Assembly (NCBI RefSeq): GCF_022532105.1
Contig: NZ_CP092832.1
Span: 434,001-498,000 of the forward strand
DNA length: 64,000 nucleotides
Reading direction: 5' to 3'
Source of the DNA: Flavobacterium sp. HJ-32-4
GTDB lineage: Bacteria > Bacteroidota > Bacteroidia > Flavobacteriales > Flavobacteriaceae
The position numbers and the translations under genes are program-made. Shown piece after piece: positions 1 to 7,702 of this stretch (the first letter of the stretch is position 1; the number at the start of each line of letters is the position of its first letter). The notes under the pieces were generated by a model that did not search any database, was not told the DNA's origin, and was given only the letters and a program-made list of their open reading frames with translations.

Positions 1-491
1 GCACCTGAAATCTTGACTCCGAGCTCAAAATCGATGATATCGTATTTTTTGGCCAGGTCCCAGTGCGGAAGCGCCCCTTCGTGCAGCGTAGGGATGTCGC
101 CCGTTTGGAACACGGTGATGTTGTCGTCGGCACTTTTCCCTTCCGGTACGATAGCCGCAGGAGTATTGGGCAGGGTGTAAAGCTTTTGTTGGAGGTCATG
201 GGTGAACCCGTCGAGTTTCTCCGACAGTTCTTTGCTGCGCTCTTTAAGGGATACGGTTTTTTCCTTTAGGATGGCCGCCTTCGCCTTTTCGCCGTTACGC
301 ATCAGTTCGCCGATGTCACGCGAGAGTTTGTTCGACTCCGCCAGGATGGTATCGAGTTCCACCTGGGTGGCACGGCGCTGTTCGTCGAGCCGGATGGCGG
401 CATCTACGTCGGCAGCGGCATCGATGTTGCGTTTGGCGAGGGCTTTCACGACCTGGTCGCGGTTCTCACGGATGTGGGCGATCTGTAACAT
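1..491 (-). CDS. serS: Seryl-tRNA synthetase, N-terminal part (cut by window edge)
   Basis: The reverse strand reads from an ATG at 491-489 through the window edge: 163 codons, starting MLQIAHIRENRDQVVKAL. This is the typical SerRS N-terminus: a start like MLQ.. followed by a long, charged, two-helix antiparallel coiled coil (about residues 25-110), which in this family reaches out to the long variable arm of tRNA-Ser. After the coil comes the expected link into the catalytic domain (LPNTPAA, then a segment ending HWDLAKKYDIIDFE, matching the usual 'PHWELGEKLGLIDFE' region). The class II catalytic core lies outside the window. SerRS charges tRNA-Ser with serine in the cytoplasm. No closer start was needed; the frame is open and coding-like throughout. 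Confidence 0.93.
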   Translation of the reverse strand, partial: MLQIAHIRENRDQVVKALAKRNIDAAADVDAAIRLDEQRRATQVELDTILAESNKLSRDIGELMRNGEKAKAAILKEKTVSLKERSKELSEKLDGFTHDLQQKLYTLPNTPAAIVPEGKSADDNITVFQTGDIPTLHEGALPHWDLAKKYDIIDFELGVKISG

Positions 492-602
492 GTTTCTTGT
501 TTTTGTCCGTTTGTGCGGATTGCGGCTGCAAATTTAACCAAATCCGTGAAAAAACCGCTGACAGCGCACAAAACAGCCGCGATCTTTTCAATGTGTTTTT
601 CC

Positions 603-610
603 TATATTTG
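603..610 (+). promoter_or_regulatory. Bacteroidota -7 element for the M1 peptidase gene
   Basis: TATATTTG matches the TAnnTTTG consensus of Bacteroidota sigma-A promoters and lies 20 bases before the ATG at 630. No clear -33 TTTG is seen. Confidence 0.55.
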
Positions 611-629
611 AGGTCGCAATGAAAAAGCC

Positions 630-2549
630 ATGAAAAAGTACTGCCTACCCCTGCTTTTGGCGTTCGTGCTTCCGCTTTCCGCCCAACATGCCAGGGATGA
701 AAAACAATCCCTCATCGAATCGGAAAGGAAGTCAGCCGCCTCACTGATGAACGTACAGGTCAACCCGAACACGCTGAACTACGACATCACCTACCACAAA
801 CTCGAATTTACCGTCGACCCCGCGGTGTTTTTCATCACCGGAAAAGTGACCACGACCTTTACGGCACTTTCCACTATGTCGACCGTGACCTTCGACCTGA
901 CAAGCGAACTGACGGTATCGTCGGTCAAAACAACCTCGAACACCAACCTGGCCTTTACACAGAACAACAACGATGAGCTCATCATCACGTTGCCCGTTAC
1001 CTTGACGGCCGGCAACAGTTACTCGGTGGTCATCAGCTATTCGGGCCAGCCTTCTACAGGTGAAAATGCCTTCAGCACTTCCACCCACAGCGGGACGCCG
1101 GTTCTATGGACATTGTCAGAGCCGTTTGGTGCCCGCGACTGGTGGCCGTGCAAGCAAGACCTCAACGACAAGATCGACAGCGTTGATATTTACCTTACGA
1201 CACCTGCCAACTACACGGCCGCTACCAATGGCCTTGAAGTAACGTCGGTAACCAACGGCGGGAACAAGACGACCCATTTCCATCATGGCTATCCTATTCC
1301 GGCCTACCTGATCGCCATCGCCGTGACCAATTACAGTGTCTACACCCAAACCGCGGGAACGGCACCCAACACCTTCCCGATCGTAAACTACCTCTATCCG
1401 GAAAGCCTGGCGTCGAATACCAACAATTTAGGCGTTACGCCGCCGATCATGACGTTTTTTGAAAACACGTTCGGAACCTATCCTTTTGCGTCTGAAAAAT
1501 ACGGGCATGCGCAATTTGGCTGGGGCGGAGGTATGGAACATACGACCGTCTCGTTTATGGGTAACTTCAGCCGCGGACTCATCGCACACGAACTGGGCCA
1601 CCACTGGTTCGGCGATAAAGTGACCTGCGGCACCTGGAAAGACATCTGGCTGAACGAAGGTTTTGCCACCTACATGGCTTCGATGGTCATTGAGCAATTT
1701 GATGGCGAAGCGGCATTCACCGCCGATAAAGGCGATATGATTTCGTATATCACCTCACAGCCGGGCGGTGCCGTATACCTGACGGATACCGAAGCCCTCA
1801 ACGTCAACCGCATTTTTAGCAGCCGCCTTTCGTATGACAAAGGCGCGATGGTGCTTAACATGCTGCGTTTCAAGATGGGCGACACGGCCTTTTTCCAGGC
1901 GCTACAGAACTACCTCAACGACCCGGCACTTGCCTACAAATATGCGGTAACGGCTGACCTGAAGGCACACCTCGAGGCCGTCTATGGCGCAAGCCTGACC
2001 GAGTTCTTCAACGACTGGGTGTATAATCAGGGTTATCCGTCTTATAACATCGTTGCCCATAACATTGCAGCCGGACAGGTGCAATTCACCGTCAACCAAA
2101 CCCAGTCGCACCCGTCGGTCACGTTTTTCGAGATGCCGGTGCCCGTGCGGGTTTTTGGTGCAGGTGGACAACAACTGGACCTCGTCCTCGACAACACCTC
2201 GAACGGACAAATCATCGTTAAAAATGTACCTTTTACGGTCACCAGCGTATCGTTTGACCCCACGAACGAGTTGATTTCAGACAACAACAGCATTTCGCTT
2301 TCGGCCGATGATTTCGATATCACTGCGGTCCGCCTTTACCCGAACCCCGTCGCCTCACAACTCACGCTCGACCTACCGGCAGCGGTGGCTATACATGAGG
2401 TCGCGATTTATGACATGGTAGGCAAAAAGGTGCGGTCCCTCAATACGGCGCAACTCTCATGGGATGTGGCACCACTTGCGTCCGGCGCCTACATTTTGCG
2501 TGTTGAAACGGAAAAAGGCGTGGCGACCTTGAAGTTCTTGAAGGGCTGA
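630..2549 (+). CDS. M1 family aminopeptidase with T9SS sorting domain
   Basis: The 639-residue protein has a signal peptide (MKKYCLPLLLAFVLPLSAQ), an N-terminal beta domain, and the M1 zinc site: H320-E321-L-G-H324 with the third ligand E343 in NEGFA, which is exactly the HEXXH-X18-E spacing. The substrate-binding exopeptidase motif appears as GGMEH. The last 75 or so residues form a type A T9SS sorting domain (starting LYPNPVAS, with the usual YDMVGKKV and SGAYILRVET strands). It should therefore cross the outer membrane by type IX secretion and be released or anchored on the surface, where it trims N-terminal residues from peptides. An ATG at 619 runs into a stop after four codons, so 630 is the start. 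Confidence 0.93.
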   Translation: MKKYCLPLLLAFVLPLSAQHARDEKQSLIESERKSAASLMNVQVNPNTLNYDITYHKLEFTVDPAVFFITGKVTTTFTALSTMSTVTFDLTSELTVSSVKTTSNTNLAFTQNNNDELIITLPVTLTAGNSYSVVISYSGQPSTGENAFSTSTHSGTPVLWTLSEPFGARDWWPCKQDLNDKIDSVDIYLTTPANYTAATNGLEVTSVTNGGNKTTHFHHGYPIPAYLIAIAVTNYSVYTQTAGTAPNTFPIVNYLYPESLASNTNNLGVTPPIMTFFENTFGTYPFASEKYGHAQFGWGGGMEHTTVSFMGNFSRGLIAHELGHHWFGDKVTCGTWKDIWLNEGFATYMASMVIEQFDGEAAFTADKGDMISYITSQPGGAVYLTDTEALNVNRIFSSRLSYDKGAMVLNMLRFKMGDTAFFQALQNYLNDPALAYKYAVTADLKAHLEAVYGASLTEFFNDWVYNQGYPSYNIVAHNIAAGQVQFTVNQTQSHPSVTFFEMPVPVRVFGAGGQQLDLVLDNTSNGQIIVKNVPFTVTSVSFDPTNELISDNNSISLSADDFDITAVRLYPNPVASQLTLDLPAAVAIHEVAIYDMVGKKVRSLNTAQLSWDVAPLASGAYILRVETEKGVATLKFLKG

Positions 2550-2564
2550 GGAGGTCTGTCTGGA

Positions 2565-2876
2565 AGATAACTGCCGACTGCGACTGCCGACTGCGACTGC
2601 CAACTACTGCGACTGAGACTGCGACTGCCTACTGAATAAGAACCCTCCTGCGTCGCGATAAGAGATGGTGCGTGGCAATGAAGCTACGTCCTCGCCTGGA
2701 AGTATCACTGCCAACTGCCTACTGCCCACTTCTGCGACTGCGACTGCCAACTGAATGGGATCCCTCCTGCGTCGGGATGACAGGTGGTGCATAGTAATGA
2801 AGCTACGTGCTCGCCTGGAAGTATCACTGCCAACTGCCCACTGCCCACCGCCAACTACTGCGACTGCGACTAAAAA
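2565..2876. repeat. Intergenic simple and tandem repeats
   Basis: This 300-base gap has no convincing gene. It is built of short ACTG-containing units (CGACTGC, CAACTGC, TACTGC) in clusters near 2570-2635, 2707-2755 and 2825-2872. Between the clusters sits an imperfect direct repeat with a 119-base period: each copy has a CCCTCCTGCGTCG..AT core, then AATGAAGCTACGT and CTCGCCTGGAAGTATCACTG (copies near 2642-2725 and 2761-2845). Confidence 0.8.
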
Positions 2877-3827
2877 TCACCACGCGCTCGCCGACGTCAA
2901 CTCCGCTATATGTCCGGCGGTAACTTCAAGCAGCGGTGCCGCGATTAGGCTTTGCAACTGCTCCGGGCTGGTGGCACTGACAATCGGCGCCGTAACCGAC
3001 GGGCGGTGAAGGAGCCAGGCCAGCGCCAATGCTGCCTGCGTCGTGTTGAGTTCAGCAGCTACTTTGTCGAGGGCCGCAAGAATCCGGAAGCCGCGTTCAT
3101 TCAGGAATTTCCCCATATTCCCGCCTCGGACACTTTGACTGAAATCTGCCTCAGATCGGTACTTTCCCGTAAGGAAACCGGCCGCCAGCGAAAAATACGG
3201 TACTACGCCCAAACCGTGGCCCATGGCGAGCGTCTCGAACCGGCTTTCATAGACCTGTCGGTCGTAGAGGTTGTAGTGGGGCTGTAGGCTTTGATAAGAC
3301 GGAAAGCCGTTCGTAGCACTGGTGGCGAGCGATTCTTTCAACCGTTCCGGACTGAGGTTCGAAGCGCCAATCCAGCGTACTTTGCCTTCTTTCACCAATT
3401 GGTCGTAGGCCTCCAGCGTCTCCCCCACCGGCACCGACTCGTCGTCGCAATGCGTTTGGTAGAGGTCGATGTAATCGGTTCGTAGTCGTTTCAGGGAGGC
3501 ATCTGCTGCTTTTAGTATGCACGCCTTTCGCAATCCCTTTTTACCGTCGCCCATATCGAAACCGACTTTGGTAGCGATGACTACGTCGTGGCGGTTCTTC
3601 CGCTTATGCAGCCAGTTGCCTATTACTGTCTCCGATTCACCGCCGGAGTTCCCCGGTGCCCAGCGCGAGTACACATCGGCTGTATCGATAAAGTTGAAAC
3701 CCGCCGCTACAAATCCGTCGAGAATCTCGAATGAGCGGGCTTCGTCTATGGTCCATCCAAAGACATTTCCACCCAGCATCACCGGGTAGACCTCTAAATC
3801 GGAGGCACCCACCTGTCGTTTTTCCAT
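2877..3827 (-). CDS. Aldo/keto reductase
   Basis: The 316-residue protein is a (beta/alpha)8 NADPH-dependent aldo/keto reductase. The catalytic tetrad can be placed: D and Y in FIDTADVYSRW, K in VVIATKVGF, and H in DLYQTHCDDE. The N-terminus (MEKRQVGASDLEVYPVMLGG) and the phrase KVRWIGASNLSPERL are typical of the AKR subgroup that includes YajO/YdhF-like and Kvbeta-like enzymes. The substrate cannot be told; this group usually reduces aldehydes or small sugars. It follows the Gfo/Idh/MocA gene by 2 bases and is surely co-transcribed with it, so the two may act on related carbonyl or sugar substrates. Confidence 0.93.
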   Translation of the reverse strand: MEKRQVGASDLEVYPVMLGGNVFGWTIDEARSFEILDGFVAAGFNFIDTADVYSRWAPGNSGGESETVIGNWLHKRKNRHDVVIATKVGFDMGDGKKGLRKACILKAADASLKRLRTDYIDLYQTHCDDESVPVGETLEAYDQLVKEGKVRWIGASNLSPERLKESLATSATNGFPSYQSLQPHYNLYDRQVYESRFETLAMGHGLGVVPYFSLAAGFLTGKYRSEADFSQSVRGGNMGKFLNERGFRILAALDKVAAELNTTQAALALAWLLHRPSVTAPIVSATSPEQLQSLIAAPLLEVTAGHIAELTSASAW

Positions 3828-3829
3828 AA

Positions 3830-4870
3830 TTAAAGCGGTATATACGATTTGGCGGCACTACTCTGGATGGCCGCATCAATGATTCGCATGGTTTTGACGC
3901 CGTCCGACGCCGGAACCGGCACTTCTCCACCGCCTGTCAGCGACTGGTATAACGCCTCAAAAAAGTGGAGGTAATTGCCCGGAGGTGCGGCCAGGTGACG
4001 CCGTTCGATAATACCACCGTTTTCGATATGGAGGATGCCCTCGGCCCCATCCGGCTCGTAGCCCCAATTATGGGACGTCGGTCGGTTGCCTGCCTTAAGG
4101 TCGTTTTCCTGCACGTCAGCACGAGGTTTCAGGAACGATCCCTTTTTGCCATGCAATACATACGCGGCCTGCGGTTCCATCACAAAAAAACCGGCCTTGA
4201 TCCGAACGCGGGTCTGCGGGTAATACAATAAAACGTCAATACAATCGTCGACCACCGATTCGTCGCGGGTCACGCGTAAATCTGCGAAAACCCCTTCCGG
4301 GAAACCGAACAACTGCACCGCCTGGTCGATCAGGTGTGAACCCAGGTCCTTGAGGATACCGGCGCCGTCGTTGGGTGTTTCCTTATGCTGTTTCGGACTC
4401 AAATTCGGATTATAGCGGTCGAAATGCAACTCGGCCTCCACAATCGGACCCAGCACCCCTTCGTTCAACACGTTTCGCACGAGTTGGAAATCGCTGTCCC
4501 ACCGGCGGTTCTGGAAGACACAGATTTTCAATCCTTTCTGTGTTGCCAGTGCTTCAAGTTCTTCGGCTTCGGCCGCGTTCGAGGTGAAGGCTTTTTCTAC
4601 CGACACATGTTTGCCTGCCTTAAGGGCGCGTTTGGCATAATCGAAATGCGTGGCGACGGGCGTGTTGACGATCACAAGATCGACATCGTCGTGGAGGACG
4701 GCGTCGAGCGACGGATAACTGCGTACACCGGGGTAATCTTCTTCTATTTTCTGTCGGGACCGCTCCCAGGAACCGCGCAGGTCAAAACCCGGATGCAGGT
4801 GGAGAAAAGGAGCATGGAATACTTGACCGGACATTCCATATGACAGGAGGGCCGTCTTTATTTTCTGCAT
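3830..4870 (-). CDS. Gfo/Idh/MocA family oxidoreductase
   Basis: The 346-residue protein has an N-terminal Rossmann fold that starts KTALLSYGMSGQVFHAPFL, a nucleotide-binding loop variant seen in YdgJ/YhhX-like members. The segment VIVNTPVATHFDYAKRALKAGKHVSVEKAF matches the family's cofactor region with the EKP-type motif here as EKAF, so the usual proline is replaced. The C-terminal half has the family's open beta sheet, with DLGSHLIDQAVQLFG supplying the expected catalytic-site histidine. It probably oxidises or reduces a sugar or inositol-like compound with NAD(P). First gene of a two-gene minus-strand operon with the aldo/keto reductase. Confidence 0.92.
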   Translation of the reverse strand: MQKIKTALLSYGMSGQVFHAPFLHLHPGFDLRGSWERSRQKIEEDYPGVRSYPSLDAVLHDDVDLVIVNTPVATHFDYAKRALKAGKHVSVEKAFTSNAAEAEELEALATQKGLKICVFQNRRWDSDFQLVRNVLNEGVLGPIVEAELHFDRYNPNLSPKQHKETPNDGAGILKDLGSHLIDQAVQLFGFPEGVFADLRVTRDESVVDDCIDVLLYYPQTRVRIKAGFFVMEPQAAYVLHGKKGSFLKPRADVQENDLKAGNRPTSHNWGYEPDGAEGILHIENGGIIERRHLAAPPGNYLHFFEALYQSLTGGGEVPVPASDGVKTMRIIDAAIQSSAAKSYIPL

Positions 4871-4994
4871 GTTTCATGAGTTGTTTGCGTAAAGTTAGGG
4901 CGTGCCGGGCGGAACTTCCATGCGTCGATTTTACAATTAACAAACATTTAATTCCGCTTGACGGCCAAAACCACGGATTTGAAACAGAAAACCT

Positions 4995-5002
4995 TACTTT
5001 TG
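4995..5002 (+). promoter_or_regulatory. -7 element for rseP
   Basis: TACTTTTG fits TAnnTTTG and lies 29 bases before the ATG at 5032. A TTTG at 4978-4981 is only 13 bases upstream, too close for the usual -33 spacing. Confidence 0.45.
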
Positions 5003-5031
5003 TGCGTTAACAAAAAAACTGCACTATCCGG

Positions 5032-6372
5032 ATGGAGATCGTCATCAAACTCTCACAGTTTCTTCTCAGCCTTTCGCTGCTCATCATACTTCACGAATTC
5101 GGCCATTATTTTCCAGCCAAGCTCTTCAAGACCCGCGTCGAGAAGTTCTACCTGTTCTTCGATATCAAATTCTCGCTTTTCAAGAAGAAGATAGGCGAAA
5201 CCGTATACGGCATTGGCTGGCTGCCGCTGGGTGGATACGTCAAAATATCGGGCATGATCGACGAGAGCATGGACACCGAACAAATGGCACAACCGGCGCA
5301 ACCGTGGGAATTCCGCTCGAAACCGGCCTGGCAACGCCTCATCATCATGTTGGGCGGTGTGACGGTCAATTTCATCCTGGCATTTGTGATTTGTATCGGT
5401 ATGACGTTTGCCTATGGCGACCTTTACCTGAAAAACTCTGAACTGAAAGACGGCGTCGAAGTAAGCGATATGGCCAAAAAGTTAGGCTTTGCGACCGGTG
5501 ACAAGATTGTGGCCATCGATGGCGAAAAAATCGAGAAGTTCAACGAGGTCAACCCAAAACTGCCGTTTGCGCACACCGTTACGATCGACCGCAACGGCAC
5601 GACCAAAACCCTGACGCTTCCGGAGAACCTGCTGGGCGACCTGTCGAAATCACAGAAAGGCCCGCTGGTATACCCACGCAACCTGTTTGCCGTGCGGGAA
5701 GTAGATGCAAAAAGTCCGAATGCCAAAGTATTGCAGCCCAAAGACGCCATCGTTTCCTTCAATGGCGTTGATCTTCCTTATTTCGATGAAGTAATGGCCA
5801 TGCGCGACAGCCTGAAGGGCAAAACCGTGGATGCCGTGGTGTTGCGCGACCAGAAACGCGTGCCAGTGAAGATCAGCGTATCGGCTAAGGGAACACTGGG
5901 TATCTTCCCAAGTGCGGTTGACGACAAGAGCCTTGAAAAACTGGGCGTTTATAAGTTTGACCGTGCAGAATATGGTTTCTTTGAATCGATTCCGGTTGGG
6001 ATTGGCAAAGGCGCCGACCTCTTCGCCAGCTACTGGAAGCAACTGAAAGCGATTTTTACCCCATCGACGGGCGCGTATAAAGGCGTAGGCGGCTTCTTCG
6101 CGATCTTCAACGTATTCCCGGAGAGTTGGAGTTGGGAAGTGTTCTGGGGGATTACCGCGTTTTTATCGGTAATGCTCGGCGTATTGAACCTGCTGCCGAT
6201 ACCGGCCCTCGACGGCGGACACGTGATGTTCCTGTTGTTTGAGATGGTTACGGGCCGCAAACCAAGCGATAAATTCTTAGAGCGTGCCCAGATGGTAGGG
6301 ATCATTATGTTGTTATCCCTGGTGCTGTTTGCGAACGGCAACGACATCTTCCGGGCCATCATGAGAAAGTGA
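5032..6372 (+). CDS. rseP: Site-2 intramembrane metalloprotease RseP
   Basis: The 446-residue protein begins with a membrane helix carrying the zinc motif H21-E-F-G-H25 and ends with the second conserved M50 motif NLLPIPALDGGH (aspartate at residue 394). These are the three zinc ligands of S2P proteases. Two PDZ-like segments lie between them (around residues 150-210 and 215-300), with hydrophobic helices near 100-125 and from about 365 to the end. In this family the enzyme cuts anti-sigma factors or other single-pass membrane proteins within the inner membrane after a first cut outside. It stands alone here, between a divergent oxidoreductase operon and tRNA-Asn. Confidence 0.95.
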   Translation: MEIVIKLSQFLLSLSLLIILHEFGHYFPAKLFKTRVEKFYLFFDIKFSLFKKKIGETVYGIGWLPLGGYVKISGMIDESMDTEQMAQPAQPWEFRSKPAWQRLIIMLGGVTVNFILAFVICIGMTFAYGDLYLKNSELKDGVEVSDMAKKLGFATGDKIVAIDGEKIEKFNEVNPKLPFAHTVTIDRNGTTKTLTLPENLLGDLSKSQKGPLVYPRNLFAVREVDAKSPNAKVLQPKDAIVSFNGVDLPYFDEVMAMRDSLKGKTVDAVVLRDQKRVPVKISVSAKGTLGIFPSAVDDKSLEKLGVYKFDRAEYGFFESIPVGIGKGADLFASYWKQLKAIFTPSTGAYKGVGGFFAIFNVFPESWSWEVFWGITAFLSVMLGVLNLLPIPALDGGHVMFLLFEMVTGRKPSDKFLERAQMVGIIMLLSLVLFANGNDIFRAIMRK

Positions 6373-6391
6373 TGAAATTTTACGGCAATTA

Positions 6392-6422
6392 TTTGGAGAA
6401 AATAATTTTCGACGTATATTTG
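6392..6422 (+). promoter_or_regulatory. Promoter of tRNA-Asn
   Basis: TTTG at 6392-6395 and TATATTTG at 6415-6422 are separated by 19 bases, the best two-part match to the Bacteroidota consensus in this part of the window. Transcription should begin a few bases later, ahead of the tRNA at 6448. Confidence 0.7.
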
Positions 6423-6447
6423 CCCCGCTTTAAAAGGCAACACGCCT

Positions 6448-6521
6448 TCCTCCTTAGCTCAGTTGGTTAGAGCATCTGACTGTTAATCAGAGGGTCCTTG
6501 GTTCGAGCCCAAGAGGGGGAG
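6448..6521 (+). tRNA. tRNA-Asn (GTT)
   Basis: A full cloverleaf can be drawn. The acceptor TCCTCCT (6448-6454) pairs with AGGGGGA (6514-6520), with discriminator G at 6521. The anticodon arm TCTGA-CTGTTAA-TCAGA centres on GTT. The T arm is CTTGG-TTCGAGC-CCAAG. CCA is not encoded. The 3' part of this gene is copied four more times downstream, each copy after a small nuclease gene. Confidence 0.97.
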
Positions 6522-6525
6522 CAAC

Positions 6526-6556
6526 AAATCCTGGCAGAAATGCCGGGATTTTTTGT
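6526..6556 (+). terminator. Terminator of tRNA-Asn (first copy)
   Basis: An 11-bp stem, AAATCCTGGCA / TGCCGGGATTT, closes a GAAA tetraloop and runs into a T tract. The one G:T pair becomes A:T in copies 2 and 4 of the array, so the stem is kept. It lies between the tRNA and the first nuclease gene. Confidence 0.85.
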
Positions 6557-6564
6557 TTTACGCC

Positions 6565-6852
6565 ATGTATACAGTATATGTTCTTTTTTCCGAAAAACTA
6601 AACCGCTTCTACATCGGGGCCACTTCCGATTTTGGCACGAGGTGGCACTACCACCAACACGCAGAAAACCACAAGTTCACCCATAAAGCCAGTGACTGGA
6701 CGCTGTTTTTGTCGATTGAATGCGCGACCAAAACACAGGCGTTTGCCGTTGAAAAACATATCAAGGCAATGAAAAGTAAGACTTATATCCAAAACCTGAA
6801 AAAGTACCCCGAAATGACCCAAAAACTCCTCCAAAAATATGGCGACTGTTAA
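6565..6852 (+). CDS. GIY-YIG nuclease, array copy 1
   Basis: A 95-residue single-domain GIY-YIG protein. The signature is TVY at residues 3-5 and YIG at 16-18, followed by R26, H30 and E63 in AFAVEKHIKAMK, which fit the catalytic Arg and metal-binding Glu of the family. It has no separate DNA-binding domain, like other short UvrC-type stand-alone nucleases of Bacteroidota. I start at ATG 6565, just after the terminator, because all four copies share it; a TTG twelve bases upstream would add four residues. The last codons (GGC GAC TGT TAA) come from the copied anticodon-arm segment of the tRNA. Confidence 0.85.
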   Translation: MYTVYVLFSEKLNRFYIGATSDFGTRWHYHQHAENHKFTHKASDWTLFLSIECATKTQAFAVEKHIKAMKSKTYIQNLKKYPEMTQKLLQKYGDC

Positions 6853-6900
6853 TCATAGCCCCGATAGCTATCGGGGTTGGTTCGAGCCCAAGAGGGGGAG
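6844..6900 (+). repeat. tRNA-Asn 3'-part remnant 1
   Basis: GACTGTTAATCA (6844-6855) equals the anticodon-loop region of tRNA-Asn (6478-6489). It is followed by TAG, the palindrome CCCCGATAGCTATCGGGG (6859-6876), and then a perfect copy of the T arm and acceptor 3' strand up to 6900. The 21-base TAG-palindrome replaces the eight bases GAGGGTCC of the real tRNA. It has no 5' half, so it is not a functional tRNA. Confidence 0.9.
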
Positions 6901-6904
6901 CAAC

Positions 6905-6935
6905 AAATCCTGGCAGAAATGCCAGGATTTTTTGT
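6905..6935 (+). terminator. Terminator, array copy 2
   Basis: Same AAATCCTGGCA-GAAA hairpin and T tract as after the tRNA, here with TGCCAGGATTT so that all eleven pairs are Watson-Crick. Confidence 0.8.
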
Positions 6936-6943
6936 TTTACGCC

Positions 6944-7231
6944 ATGTATACAGTATATATTCTTTTTTCCGAAAAACTAAACCGCTTCTACATCGGGGCC
7001 ACTTCCGATTTTGACACCAGATGGCACTACCACCAACACGCAGAAAACCACAAGTTCACCCATAAAGCCAGTGACTGGATACTTTTTTTATCAATCGCAT
7101 GTACAAACAAGACGCAGGCGTTCGCCGTTGAAAAACACATCAAGGCAATGAAAAGCAAGACTTATATCCAAAATCTGAAGAAGTACCCCGAAATGACACA
7201 AAAACTCCTCCAAAAATATGGCGACTGTTAA
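6944..7231 (+). CDS. GIY-YIG nuclease, array copy 2
   Basis: 95 residues, near-identical to copy 1 and with the same catalytic residues. It differs in a few positions (VYILF, DFDTRW, and a stretch SIACTNKTQAF in place of SIECATKTQAF), so it has drifted from its neighbours by several codons in one patch. The frame stays open upstream to an ATG at 6839, through the tRNA remnant. I take that long frame as chance, because it would translate the T arm and terminator. The end is again supplied by the anticodon-arm copy. Confidence 0.83.
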   Translation: MYTVYILFSEKLNRFYIGATSDFDTRWHYHQHAENHKFTHKASDWILFLSIACTNKTQAFAVEKHIKAMKSKTYIQNLKKYPEMTQKLLQKYGDC

Positions 7232-7279
7232 TCATAGCCCCGATAGCTATCGGGGTTGGTTCGAGCCCAAGAGGGGGAG
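7223..7279 (+). repeat. tRNA-Asn 3'-part remnant 2
   Basis: Anticodon-loop segment at 7223-7234, palindrome at 7238-7255, then T arm and acceptor 3' strand to 7279. Identical in arrangement to remnant 1. Confidence 0.9.
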
Positions 7280-7283
7280 CAAC

Positions 7284-7314
7284 AAATCCTGGCAGAAATG
7301 CCGGGATTTTTTGT
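7284..7314 (+). terminator. Terminator, array copy 3
   Basis: Hairpin as in copy 1, with the G:T form of the stem (TGCCGGGATTT), then a T tract. Confidence 0.8.
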
Positions 7315-7602
7315 TTTACGCCATGTATACAGTATATGTTCTTTTTTCCGAAAAACTAAACCGCTTCTACATCGGGGCCACTTCCGATTTTGGCACGAGG
7401 TGGCACTACCACCAACACGCAGAAAACCACAAGTTCACCCATAAAGCCAGTGACTGGACGCTGTTTTTGTCGATTGAATGCGCGACCAAAACACAGGCGT
7501 TTGCCGTTGAAAAACATATCAAGGCAATGAAAAGCAAGACTTATATCCAAAACCTGAAAAAGTACCCCGAAATGACACAAAAAACTCCTCCAAAAATATG
7601 GC

Positions 7603-7659
7603 GACTGTTAATCATAGCCCCGATAGCTATCGGGGTTGGTTCGAGCCCAAGAGGGGGAG
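7603..7659 (+). repeat. tRNA-Asn 3'-part remnant 3
   Basis: Anticodon-loop segment at 7603-7614, palindrome at 7618-7635, T arm and acceptor 3' strand to 7659. Confidence 0.9.
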
Positions 7660-7663
7660 CAAC

Positions 7664-7694
7664 AAATCCTGGCAGAAATGCCAGGATTTTTTGT
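7664..7694 (+). terminator. Terminator, array copy 4
   Basis: Hairpin with the fully paired stem (TGCCAGGATTT) and a T tract, as in copy 2. Confidence 0.8.
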
Positions 7695-7702
7695 TTTACG
7701 CC

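Noticed and set aside
1540-1560. GGMEH instead of GAMEN in the M1 peptidase as a sign of lost function
   Set aside because: The zinc ligands and glutamate are complete, and GGMEH-type wording occurs in secreted Bacteroidota M1 enzymes, so this is family variation.
6839-7231. Longer nuclease starting at 6839 (130 aa), and its equivalents at 7218 and 7598
   Set aside because: The extra N-terminus would be translated from the tRNA remnant and the terminator hairpin, and copy 1 lacks it. The shared ATG after the terminator fits all copies.
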